Assembly: GCA_013388835.1 (NCBI GenBank)
Contig: JACAEL010000021.1
Coordinates: forward strand, 1 to 35,425
Reading direction: 5' to 3'
Length of the DNA stretch: 35,425 nucleotides
Source: Candidatus Thorarchaeota archaeon
GTDB lineage: Archaea; Asgardarchaeota; Thorarchaeia; Thorarchaeales; Thorarchaeaceae
The notes beneath the pieces were generated by a model. That model was not told the origin of the DNA, ran no database searches, and saw only the letters and a list, made by a program, of their open reading frames with translations. Numbering within the stretch: position 1 is the stretch's first letter; each line of letters begins with the position of its first letter. The position numbers and the translations under genes are program-made. Shown here piece by piece: positions 7,677-15,900 of the stretch.

Positions 7677-8456
7677 TCATTTACCGTAACGACGCGAACG
7701 CTGTTCATATGATCGTATTGCCCGCCAGATGTCAATTCTACGTACAGCAGGCCAGTAGACCTGAGCGAAGTAGAGCTCCGAGTAGGCAGACTGCCACAGT
7801 AGGAATCCGGATAGTCGCTCTTCCCCAGAGGTGCGTATGATCAAGTCGGGGTCAGGGACACCGTTAGTGTAGAGATGCTTCTCTATCAACCTCTCATCAA
7901 TGTCTGAAGGAGAAAGTGTTCCCGAGGATATCTTCGATGCAATAGCCTTCACAGCATCCACAAGCTCAGCACGTCCCGAGTAACCAATGGCCACATTGAG
8001 AATATGGTCCGAGTACTTGGCGGTCTCCTCCTCTGCGGCTGCGATGGCCGCTTGTACCTCTTCGGGAAGCAGGTCCACCCGACCTATCGCATGGATTCGC
8101 ACTTTGTGCCGATGCACATCTGGGTTACCAACCACTTCACTGAACTTCTCTTTGGCCAAGGCCATTATCTCCCTGACTTCATCGGGTTGGCGCTGAAAGT
8201 TCTCGATGGAGAAGGCGTATAGTGTGCAGACTTTCACACCAGCCTCCCAGAGTATCTTGAGGACATCCATGACCTTCTTTGCACCCTTGTGGTGACCAAA
8301 CCAAGGGACCTTCAGTCCGTGCTCTCTCGCATAACGACGGTTACCATCTAGTATTATGCCCACATGGCGAGGAGCCTTGTCTTTTGAGAGCTGTCTGAAC
8401 AGAAAGTACTCGTAGAGCCGATAGACCGGGCCGCTAAGGTTCAATCTACTGCACAC
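7677..8456 (-). CDS. uppS: Cis-prenyltransferase (undecaprenyl/polyprenyl diphosphate synthase)
   Basis: A 259-residue cis-prenyltransferase that extends an allylic diphosphate with isopentenyl diphosphate to make the long polyprenyl carrier used for membrane-bound glycan assembly. In archaea the product supplies dolichol-type carriers. Diagnostic motifs are GIILDGNRRYA with the catalytic Asp at residue 37, TLYAFSIENF, and the DLIIRTSGEERLSGFLLWQS signature with the following YSELYF. The GTG start has no obvious ribosome site. A CCTATTAGG element is centred 27 nt upstream, which suggests a leaderless transcript. It follows the roadblock gene by 55 nt and is probably transcribed separately. 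Confidence 0.95.
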   Translation of the reverse strand: MCSRLNLSGPVYRLYEYFLFRQLSKDKAPRHVGIILDGNRRYAREHGLKVPWFGHHKGAKKVMDVLKILWEAGVKVCTLYAFSIENFQRQPDEVREIMALAKEKFSEVVGNPDVHRHKVRIHAIGRVDLLPEEVQAAIAAAEEETAKYSDHILNVAIGYSGRAELVDAVKAIASKISSGTLSPSDIDERLIEKHLYTNGVPDPDLIIRTSGEERLSGFLLWQSAYSELYFAQVYWPAVRRIDIWRAIRSYEQRSRRYGK

Positions 8457-8478
8457 TCAAGAATGACAGGATTAGCGA

Positions 8479-8487
8479 CCTAATAGG
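8479..8487 (-). promoter_or_regulatory. TATA-like element for uppS
   Basis: CCTATTAGG on the - strand is centred about 27 nt before the GTG start at 8456, consistent with a leaderless mRNA. Confidence 0.4.
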
Positions 8488-8511
8488 CTTGGTGCTCGAA
8501 AGGAGGCTGTA

Positions 8512-8883
8512 CTAGATCATCTTGGCGACCTTGTCAGCCGCACGTTTCATGTCAAGGAAGACAAGTCCCAGTTTCGCGTTGCTCGAAGTGGAAACAGTGA
8601 GGCAGGCATTCATCCCAGCTTGGACAACCAGCACCCAACCATCTTGACCCTTGACATTGACCTGCTCCAGATTGCCCTTTCCCAGCTCTACCGCAGCCTT
8701 CTCTCCAAGCGTAAGCATCGCCGCAGTGATTGCGGCCAGCTTCGCCTCGTCAACATCCGCTGGCAGAGCTGAAACAATCGGGAGACCTTCGACACTCACT
8801 ATGGCACAAGCCTCAATCTCCGGAATGCTGCCCTGCAGCTCATTCAGGACTCCTTCAAGGGTTTCTTCACGGGACTCGCTCAT
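8512..8883 (-). CDS. Roadblock/LC7 domain protein (MglB-like)
   Basis: A 123-residue single-domain roadblock/LC7 protein. Its pattern is an N-terminal helix (ETLEGVLNELQ), strand-turn-strand IEACAIVSVEGLPIVSALP, a long central helix rich in Ala (about residues 42-66), then strands around VLVVQAG and ACLTVST. Family members dimerise and act as partners or activators of Ras-like GTPases (MglB for MglA, Ragulator subunits for Rag). It lies 20 nt downstream of the GTPase gene in the same direction, so the two products are likely made together and may bind each other. GGTGA precedes the ATG by 9-10 nt. Confidence 0.88.
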   Translation of the reverse strand: MSESREETLEGVLNELQGSIPEIEACAIVSVEGLPIVSALPADVDEAKLAAITAAMLTLGEKAAVELGKGNLEQVNVKGQDGWVLVVQAGMNACLTVSTSSNAKLGLVFLDMKRAADKVAKMI

Positions 8884-8903
8884 CGACTACACTCACCCGA
8901 GTA

Positions 8904-9467
8904 CTACTTGTACATCCTTTTGAGGATTACCTCTCTTGCTATGGCTTGAAACGCTCTCTTAACTCCTACGCCCTGAACCGCAATAGTCTCGTAGATTGGA
9001 ACATTGCCTCCAAGACCAAGCAGATCCAGCATCTCGTCACGCGACATCCTGTTCGGCAGGTCACGTTTGTTAAGCATTACGACAATGGGAATCTCTCGTC
9101 CCAACACATCGCCAAGAAACAGCTTCAGCTCCTCGAAGCTCTCAACATTCTCATCTCTCTGGTCAGGAGAGGAGTCTGCAACAAACACTATGCCATCTGT
9201 ACCCTGCAACACAACCTTCCGCTGATGGCGGTGGCGCTTCTGACCGGCAACAGTGAACACATCGAAGAGCACTCGGCCACCCGCAGACATGGGAACGTAG
9301 TCAAAGAACAGGGTCCGATTTGTCTCGTCTTCGATTGCGGTGAACTCACCCTTCTGCAGACCCTCGACCTTTCCATAGAGCCACCTCAGTGCAGTGGTCT
9401 TGCCTCCTAGACTGGGTCCGTAGAACACCAGCTTCAAGTGCACTCTGCCTTGTGAGTCTTTTCTCAT
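8904..9467 (-). CDS. MglA-like small GTPase
   Basis: A 187-residue Ras-superfamily GTPase of the MglA type. The P-loop is GPSLGGKT (residues 17-24). TLFFDYVPM corresponds to the MglA switch I region. G3 is TVAGQ, where MglA has TVPGQ, followed by the MglA-like run DGIVFVADS. G4 is LNKRDLP and G5 is around IAVQG. There is no C-terminal lipidation cysteine. The ATG at 9467 is preferred because GGTGA lies 8 nt upstream; that GGTGA overlaps a GTG four codons earlier which would otherwise be the start. The adjacent roadblock genes encode the class of partner that regulates MglA and Rag GTPases. Confidence 0.9.
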   Translation of the reverse strand: MRKDSQGRVHLKLVFYGPSLGGKTTALRWLYGKVEGLQKGEFTAIEDETNRTLFFDYVPMSAGGRVLFDVFTVAGQKRHRHQRKVVLQGTDGIVFVADSSPDQRDENVESFEELKLFLGDVLGREIPIVVMLNKRDLPNRMSRDEMLDLLGLGGNVPIYETIAVQGVGVKRAFQAIAREVILKRMYK

Positions 9468-9667
9468 TTTGCAGTTCACCGTTTCTTTGGCGAGCGGTCT
9501 GAGTTGGCGGGTGTAACTGCCCTCAAATAGTTAACTCTTTCTGGTCCTAATCACCAAAGCGCGCCAAACGCGGCACTGAATCCAGATGGTCCGGTCCACC
9601 TAGAAAAGCGTTGGAAACGTACGCTCACTGGGCACCGCTCCTGTGAGTAGTCTTGAGGGCCATGAGA

Positions 9668-10144
9668 CTAGACACGTTCGAGCTCTGCCAGGGCCGACTT
9701 GAGGTCTTCCTCATCGAGTTCCTTGTCTTTTGTCGAGCCATCGGGTTCGACGGCAAGAAACTTCTCAAGCTCTTCAGCAAGCTGCACGCCGTACTTCTTC
9801 ATGACAAGACGTACCAGACCAATGTTGACCTCAGGCTCTGATACGACGCAGAGCACACCCTTTCCGCATGCAGAGGCGAAGATCTTGCCTTCTGAGAACT
9901 CGGATGTGACTATCTCTAGGTCACCTATCTGAAGATTCTTCCCCTGTTCCTCGCTAGCACAGAAAACCGCACTTGCAATCGCCCCTATGCTGTCAAGGTC
10001 AACCGGGAAGTATGTGAGCTTGCTCACGTTTGCTATGGTGAGACCAGTCTTGTCGACAAGAATCACCTTCCTGCAGCCTTTCTCCTGACGGATGATCTCT
10101 GTTAGGATTCTATCGAATGCCTTTGGATCGGTCACTTTGTTCAC
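9668..10144 (-). CDS. Roadblock/LC7-like protein with acidic C-terminal tail
   Basis: A 158-residue protein with a roadblock-type fold pattern: helix FDRILTEIIRQE, strands KVILVDKTGLTIAN, a central helix (about 50-66, IGAIASAVFCASEEQG), and strands around GDLEIVTSEF and KIFASACG. A C-terminal helix and an acidic tail (DKELDEEDLKSALAELE) follow. It is longer than the neighbouring roadblocks because of that tail. The GTG start overlaps the stop of the upstream roadblock gene in the sequence GTGA, so the two are translationally coupled and may form a heterodimer. A specific partner cannot be read from sequence. Confidence 0.82.
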   Translation of the reverse strand: MNKVTDPKAFDRILTEIIRQEKGCRKVILVDKTGLTIANVSKLTYFPVDLDSIGAIASAVFCASEEQGKNLQIGDLEIVTSEFSEGKIFASACGKGVLCVVSEPEVNIGLVRLVMKKYGVQLAEELEKFLAVEPDGSTKDKELDEEDLKSALAELERV

Positions 10145-10482
10145 CTCTTGAGGACCACGAGTATGAGGCCCTCCTTGACATCTGGAGCGATGTTAATCTG
10201 ACCATTGGATGTGTCTAACGTGAGAAAAGACAGACTCCCCTCTCTCAGTTCTCGGACGGCATCGAGTGCCTTTCCGACCAGAGCAGTCGTTATAGCAGCG
10301 ATGGTTTCAGTTCTGTCGACGTCAAGGTCGCTGAACAAGGGGAAGCCTTCCATATTCGTGACTACCACACCCCGGACTCCTTCTTGGGTCCGCAATTCGG
10401 CGAGTATGGCTTCGAGCTTCTCCTGGCTAATAAACTGAAGTCCCTGCTTTGTTGGGTTCTGCCTTAGTAAGTCGTACGCCAC
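10141..10482 (-). CDS. Roadblock/LC7 domain protein
   Basis: A 113-residue roadblock/LC7 protein. Helix KLEAILAELRTQEG is followed by VRGVVVTNMEGFPLFSDL (strand-turn-strand), the helix ETIAAITTALVGKALDAV, and strands FLTLDTSNGQINIAPD and GLILVVLK. It is the first gene of a pair whose second member overlaps it by 4 nt. The start is GTG. A possible TATA element lies only about 13 nt upstream, which is too close for this start, so the promoter is unresolved. A GC-rich hairpin separates the gene from the upstream Sec23/24-like gene. Confidence 0.85.
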   Translation of the reverse strand: MAYDLLRQNPTKQGLQFISQEKLEAILAELRTQEGVRGVVVTNMEGFPLFSDLDVDRTETIAAITTALVGKALDAVRELREGSLSFLTLDTSNGQINIAPDVKEGLILVVLKR

Positions 10483-10572
10483 GCAAATGGTATTTTAGAC
10501 TTGTGGCAATGTGCTATCCAAGAGCAGCATCTTTTGCGCATTTGTGACCGAGTGTCACATGAAGTGGAGGTG

Positions 10573-10589
10573 GGCGGCCACTGGCCGCC
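10573..10589 (-). terminator. GC-rich hairpin after the Sec23/24-like gene
   Basis: GGCGGCC and GGCCGCC form a perfect 7-bp stem with a 3-nt loop, 25 nt beyond the stop at 10614. A second, weaker hairpin (TGTGAC/GTCACA, 10543-10559) lies further along. No T-tract follows, so termination is only a suggestion. RNA processing or mRNA-end stability are alternatives. Confidence 0.35.
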
Positions 10590-10613
10590 TCTCTGGTCTC
10601 TGCAGATTGAGAA

Positions 10614-12275
10614 CTACTCATCCTCTTTCTCATCGAAGAGCTCCTTGGAACTGCGTTTCATCTGCTTGAAGCCCCTTGTGAAGGCCTCGTCAGCTGCAGC
10701 ACAGGGAGCGCCACCTTGGGCAGGAGCAGCCGCCATCTTCGACTCCATCTCTTGCAGATTAGCCTCTTCAGAAGCCAGAGCGTCATCGGCACGTTTCATT
10801 CGGGCTTGTACCGCTTTCGGCGCAGCCTTTGTCTTCTTTGCCAAGGCCGCACGGAAGCCAGCGATGCGATCCGCACCAGCGGCCCTCTTGCCTCCGAAAG
10901 CGTCTTCACCCGCCTTCTGTGTGACGAAAGTCGCACTCATTGTGGGGTCGAGAGTGGCGACGAGGTCTCGCTCATCGCTTGTGACGCGCAGATTGGTGCT
11001 CACTGCACGGACCCTTCGTGCACCCTCTTCATCAGTATATGTGACTTGGACCTGGACTGGGACTTGCGCGGACCTTATCTCTGACTCAGGTTCCACCTCA
11101 ACATACAGCTCGTGATCTTCACCGACTGCTCCAATCCGTCCCGACCCAGTCTTGGTTATCTCCTCGATTGCGGCTCTGGAAACACCTGATGCGTCTTTCA
11201 CTCTTACCCCCTTGGGGGTCAGGAGCCGAATCTCAACATCCCTGCCCAGCAACGAAGCACCCGCAAGCTCGGAGAGGCTCCTGTCAAGCTCATTGGGAGT
11301 GACATAATACATCTGACCTCCTGTGGCCTCGGGCAAAAGGCCGAGCGTCTTCAGCTCCATACCTGCTCCCGAAGCAATACCGACTACATCGAATGCAGTT
11401 CCCAGTTCTCTGAACATCGTCCCGAGTGTCGCGTAGTAGCTGCCTGCAGGAGTCACCTGATATCCCTCAAGGGCGCCAATTCCCTCATTGGCAAGCCCAT
11501 CGGTGAGAAGCACCACCCTGGCAATGTTCCGATGCTTCGCTATCACGTACGCCACCGCAACAGCGGGACCCAACGCGGTCCCACCCATCTCACGAAGACT
11601 ACTCACATGACGCTTGAGACCACTCAAGTTCGGACCAACCTTGATGAGTCTGACTCGGTCTAGCAGTCGCTTAGTTGCCTCCATAATCTGATCGAGGTTG
11701 GCAAATGTCTCACATGGTACTTCAACGCGTTCGCCCGTTTCGAGATTGCGAACTGCAACCGAGCTCTCAAACTCAACAAGCCCGAACAGGGTTTCCGGAC
11801 TGTTTGCTGCAAGACTCTCAATGGATGTTGTCAGGCTCCGCTTGACTGCAGCCAGGTTGGCACCCGCCATCGAACCGGAAACATCTATGACTGCAAGGAA
11901 GGACCCGCCAGCGGGGGCTACTTGCCCGCGGGAGGTCGTCTTCTCAGGCGGGGGCTGGACTACGAATTCCGTTTCATTTCCAGCGATGACAATCTCGCCC
12001 TCAATGACGTTGAGGGTCCCGCAGAAGGGACAGACGAAGTGCTTACCTACCTTGGGGTCATGTTGAATCTGGTCAGCGCTCATCAGGAACCCATTGCACT
12101 TGTGGCATGCTATCGGTTTCCCTACAATCTTGTGGGTTTCTCGCGCGAGGTCTCGGAACTCCACGCGGAGAACATAAGGAATGTCACTCATCACCTTGCG
12201 CGAGGCTGGAAAGGCCTCTGAACTGCTCTTTAGTATGGGCATGGGAATTGTCGCTCCATCGGATGACTCAGTCAC
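10614..12275 (-). CDS. Sec23/Sec24-like protein: Zn finger plus VWA trunk
   Basis: A 553-residue protein with the domain order of the COPII inner-coat proteins Sec23/Sec24. A four-Cys zinc finger (C57, C60, C82, C85) is followed by a von Willebrand A/trunk-like domain (about 125-325), a beta-rich segment (about 345-450) and a Lys/Ala/Glu-rich helical tail. The metal site of the VWA domain looks intact: DVSGS (D131, S133, S135), T233 in MGGTALGP and D259 in LLTDG. Eukaryotic Sec23/24 have largely lost it. Sec23/24-like proteins have been reported in Asgard genomes. No gelsolin-like domain is visible. The start is uncertain: a TATA-like element at 12291-12300 fits the ATG at 12242 (residue 12) better than the GTG at 12275. 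A plain Zn-finger VWA protein is the alternative reading. Confidence 0.75.
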   Translation of the reverse strand: MTESSDGATIPMPILKSSSEAFPASRKVMSDIPYVLRVEFRDLARETHKIVGKPIACHKCNGFLMSADQIQHDPKVGKHFVCPFCGTLNVIEGEIVIAGNETEFVVQPPPEKTTSRGQVAPAGGSFLAVIDVSGSMAGANLAAVKRSLTTSIESLAANSPETLFGLVEFESSVAVRNLETGERVEVPCETFANLDQIMEATKRLLDRVRLIKVGPNLSGLKRHVSSLREMGGTALGPAVAVAYVIAKHRNIARVVLLTDGLANEGIGALEGYQVTPAGSYYATLGTMFRELGTAFDVVGIASGAGMELKTLGLLPEATGGQMYYVTPNELDRSLSELAGASLLGRDVEIRLLTPKGVRVKDASGVSRAAIEEITKTGSGRIGAVGEDHELYVEVEPESEIRSAQVPVQVQVTYTDEEGARRVRAVSTNLRVTSDERDLVATLDPTMSATFVTQKAGEDAFGGKRAAGADRIAGFRAALAKKTKAAPKAVQARMKRADDALASEEANLQEMESKMAAAPAQGGAPCAAADEAFTRGFKQMKRSSKELFDEKEDE

Positions 12276-12290
12276 ACAGTCCCCGCATAC

Positions 12291-12300
12291 GGTATTAAGA
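12291..12300 (-). promoter_or_regulatory. TATA-like element for the Sec23/24-like gene
   Basis: TCTTAATACC on the - strand lies about 54 nt before the ATG at 12242 and 21 nt before the GTG at 12275. It belongs to a divergent promoter region shared with the roadblock gene on the other strand. Confidence 0.4.
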
Positions 12301-12344
12301 GATTCTACTCTGTCTTCTTCAACTCAATCGCACAAGAGGAGAAG

Positions 12345-12352
12345 ATATATAC
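12345..12352 (+). promoter_or_regulatory. TATA element for the divergent roadblock gene
   Basis: ATATATAC, 60 nt upstream of the ATG at 12411, is a good TATA box. It would leave a leader of about 35 nt that contains the ribosome site GGAGG at 12397-12401. Confidence 0.5.
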
Positions 12353-12410
12353 CAATCGTCCAAGACTCTGTTGCGAAGATGCTGGAGGACAGCATCGGAG
12401 GCCAATACGA

Positions 12411-12776
12411 ATGGTCGACAAGTCAAAGATTGAGGCAATCGTTGCAGAGACAATGGGCGCTAACCCTGACATACAAGGTATGATAGTCTGTGATGCATCG
12501 GGCAAGGTGCTGTTCGGTCATACAATCACTGGAGGCATCAACCACTCAGAGGTCGCAAGCCTGTCTGTGAAGATTGCTGCAATTTCTGCTCAGCTTGTAG
12601 GTGGCATTGACAAGGGAGGCCTCAAGGAGGTCGACATAACAGCAGACCAGGGACTTGTGATGATACTTGGCGACGTCAAGATGGTGCTTGCTGCAATCTC
12701 AGGCGAGGCTGCCAGAGAGTCCATGGGGCTCATTCGCATGGCATTGAGAAGAGCACTCGTAAACATGGTGGCCTAA
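12411..12776 (+). CDS. Roadblock/LC7 domain protein
   Basis: A 121-residue protein with the roadblock/LC7 pattern. An N-terminal helix (KIEAIVAETMGAN) precedes IQGMIVCDASGKVLFGHT (strand-turn-strand), a central helix around SLSVKIAAISAQLVGG, strands LKEVDITADQGLVMILGD and KMVLAAIS, and a C-terminal helix. GGAGG 9 nt before the ATG fixes the start. It is the fourth roadblock gene within 4.3 kb and the only one on the + strand. It is divergent from the Sec23/24-like gene, so both are probably controlled from the same 135-bp region. Confidence 0.85.
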   Translation: MVDKSKIEAIVAETMGANPDIQGMIVCDASGKVLFGHTITGGINHSEVASLSVKIAAISAQLVGGIDKGGLKEVDITADQGLVMILGDVKMVLAAISGEAARESMGLIRMALRRALVNMVA

Positions 12777-12795
12777 CAGGTCCTTCAGAGCTATC

Positions 12796-12800
12796 TTTTT
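12796..12800 (+). terminator. Short T-tract after the roadblock gene
   Basis: TTTTT lies 20 nt past the stop at 12776. Archaeal termination commonly uses T-rich stretches. At five residues this is weak. Confidence 0.25.
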
Positions 12801-12851
12801 GTGGCAAGTGCATCACTGGAAGAGATGGAATACCTGGATATTTCCCGACGT

Positions 12852-12877
12852 AATACTTGGGTATTACCAAGTGTATT
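12852..12877. promoter_or_regulatory. Imperfect palindrome over the smc promoter
   Basis: AATACTTGG (12852-12860) and CCAAGTGTATT (12867-12877) form an inverted repeat around GTATTA. The inner core CTTGG/CCAAG is perfect. The right arm runs into GTATTTAG (12873-12880), the best TATA-like element upstream of smc. A dimeric regulator binding here would cover the TATA box. This is inferred from position and symmetry only. Confidence 0.4.
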
Positions 12878-12956
12878 TAGGAGCCAGTATCTTCCCCATA
12901 ATGCCGCAAGACACGCCAGCCGCTTGTCGTAGCGCAGCTTGAAGGATGATGGTGCC

Positions 12957-15900
12957 TTGGTCTACATAGAGAAGCTTGTATGCAAGGGCTTCAAGTCGTT
13001 CGGACGAGACACTGTAACCATAAAGCTAGACCCCGGGTTTACTTGCATTGTCGGCCCAAACGGGGCGGGCAAGTCCAATGTCATCGACGCGATACTCTTC
13101 GTACTTGGGCAGCTCAGTGCGAAGACGCTACGCGCGACTGTGTTTTCAGACCTTCTCTACTCGCCCCCAAAACCAGACATGCCTCCGAAAGCCAAGTCCG
13201 CTGTGGTTGAGATTCACTTCAACAACAGGGACAGAAGACTCCAAGTGGACACAGACAAGGTGGTAGTAGAGAGAGAACTCGACGATACTGGGAAGTCAGT
13301 GTGCAGGGTCAACGGGAAGATAGTGACACGCCTGCAGGTGTTGGATCTCCTCGGCAGCATAGGTGTCGACCCCAATGGCTACAATCTGGTCCTACAGGGG
13401 GAGATAGCTCAGATGGTCAAAGTCAGTCCAAATGACCGGAGGAAGCTGATAGAGGAGATTGCAGGTATATCGGCGTATGACGAGCAGAAGGAGAGAGCTC
13501 TCAAGAAGCTCTCGGAAAGCGAGGGGAATCTGGCAAGAGTTGAAACCCAGCTGCAGGAGCGACGACGACAGCTTGAGAAACTGGAAACGGAACGCTCTGA
13601 CGCCCTCAGATATCAAGGCGTGAAACAAAAGATTCAGTCGATTAGGATTGACAGTCTTGCCTGGACCTTACTCAAATCGACAAACAGGATTGCCACAATA
13701 GACCATACACTTGCAGAGAAGGCCCAAGAAATCGAGCGTACATCACAGGAGTTTGCACACGTTGAAGAGAGCATTGTTTCGACCGAACATGAGATAGAAG
13801 CGATAGACCAAGAGATTGAACAGATAACCGGTGGAAACTCGGCCCGGGTTTCAGAACATTATGGAGTACTGTCCGCTGCGGTGGCCCACGTCAGGGAATC
13901 ACTCGAGAGAGCAAAGGAAACGCTTCGCCGGAGTGTTGAGGAGCGGACAAGCCTTGAGCAGGAGTTGAAGTCGACTAGAAATCAGATTGAAGAGTCATCG
14001 AAGGCGAGGCATAGTAAGGAGCAGGAACTGGTAGACCTTGACAGGGAAATCGAGAAGACCGTAATGGAAATGGGCCGGTTAGAAGAGAGCCTCCAGAGAG
14101 AGCAGACCACGTTCTACGAAACTCAGCAGAGACTCCAAGACCTAAACAACCAGGCAATTGCACTAGACGAAGGGATATCTGAAGTAAGGTCGGCCATGAG
14201 GAGTGACGAGAAGGAACTCGGACTGGCATATGAGGAATTGCGCGACTCGGAGGAGAGCCTGAAAAGGACTGGCGAAGAAATGGCTTTGTTGGCACAGATG
14301 CTGCCTGCCAAGAGGGAGGAACTCAGTACAAGCGAAACACTAGAAGCGGCAAAACGCTCTGAAGTTGAAGACATCTCCAAGCGCTTGATTACAGTGAATT
14401 CGCAAGTGGACGAGTCCGTCCGTCTTGTGAATGTCACGAGGGAAGAGCTGATCAAGCTACAAGCTAGACAGGAAGCGCTCAAGGAGGCGGAGGAGGCCTT
14501 TCTCAAGCGAGAGAAGGCGGTCGCGAGAGTCTTGGAGATGCGTGACACGGGAGAGGTCCAAGGCATTCACGGAACAGTGGCCGAGCTGGGCAAAATAGAC
14601 CCCGAGTACTCGGTAGCTCTAGAGATTGCTGGTGGCAATAGGCTAACCTACATCGTGGTCGATGACGAACAGGTGGCGACAGAGTGCATCAGGGTCCTGA
14701 AAAAGGAGAAGGTTGGTCGTGCGTCGTTCATTCCATTGACGAGAATCAAATCAAAGTCACCCGGTCATGTCCCTGATGATGAGAGAGTGATTGGCTATGC
14801 AATGGACCTCGTGAGCTTCGAACCAAGATATCTTCCGGCCTTTGAGTTCGTGTTTGTGGACACCATAGTCACGGAGGACTTTGAAACTGCCAAGCGCATG
14901 GGGTTCAAGGGGTGGCGTGCTGTCTCAATTGACGGGGACCTTGTAGAGAGGTCAGGACTAATCACCGGTGGGCACTACCATAGAGGAAAGTCGGGCATCT
15001 CGTTGCAGGTTCAGGACAACAGCTCTGAGATTATGGAGAAGCTGAAGGGATTGGAGCAGATACTCTCTGACTTGAGGACACAACAGACAGAGCTCAGGAA
15101 TAGAGAGAAGCAGACGGACAGAGAGATTCAACAGTTATCCAAGAAGATATACCAATTGAGAATCGAGACCAAGGGTCTCGAGGACCAGTTAGAGGAGAAG
15201 CGGGCAAGACAAGAGAAACTCACTCAAAGAATCTCACAACTCAGACTGACCATTGAAGAACTCGAGTCGCAGATTGCGACACTCAGAGAGAGAGACACGG
15301 AGATGTCTGGTCGTCGCGAATCTGTCCGCAGCCAACGAGACGAGATGAGAGAGGCTCTTGCAAAGTCCGCGGCATCCAGATTGACTCAAGATATCAAGGA
15401 TTTGCAGGAAGTTCTTGCTTTCAGTAGAAAGAAGCGGGAAACCTATCACAGTGAGCTCACTCGACTACAGGTCGGGGTGGAACAGAGACTGATACCCAAG
15501 GCTCAAGAACTGGAGAGCCGGATTCAGACCGTCGAGTCAGTCATTCCGAACATGCAGGCGGAAGTGGAGAAGCAGACCGTGGAACTCTCTCAGAAAGAGG
15601 CGGAATTGGAGGAACTGAGAACTCAGAGAGAAAGAATAGAGGAAGCGGTCAAAGACAGACGTGTAAGACAAATCCAGCTGAAGGAGGACCTGAGGAACCT
15701 GAGGCTCAGGTTGGAGGAACTCAGAGAGGCTCAGACCAGCAACGAGAAGGCGGTGTACAGACTTCAGACCGAAAGGTCAAGAATTGAGGCGGACATAGTT
15801 GGTATCAGGGCTGAACTCGCAGCAGTCACCGACCCGGATGAGGAGTTGACGAAGCGTATGTCTCAGAGGGAACTGAGCCATAGTGAGATAGAACAACTCC

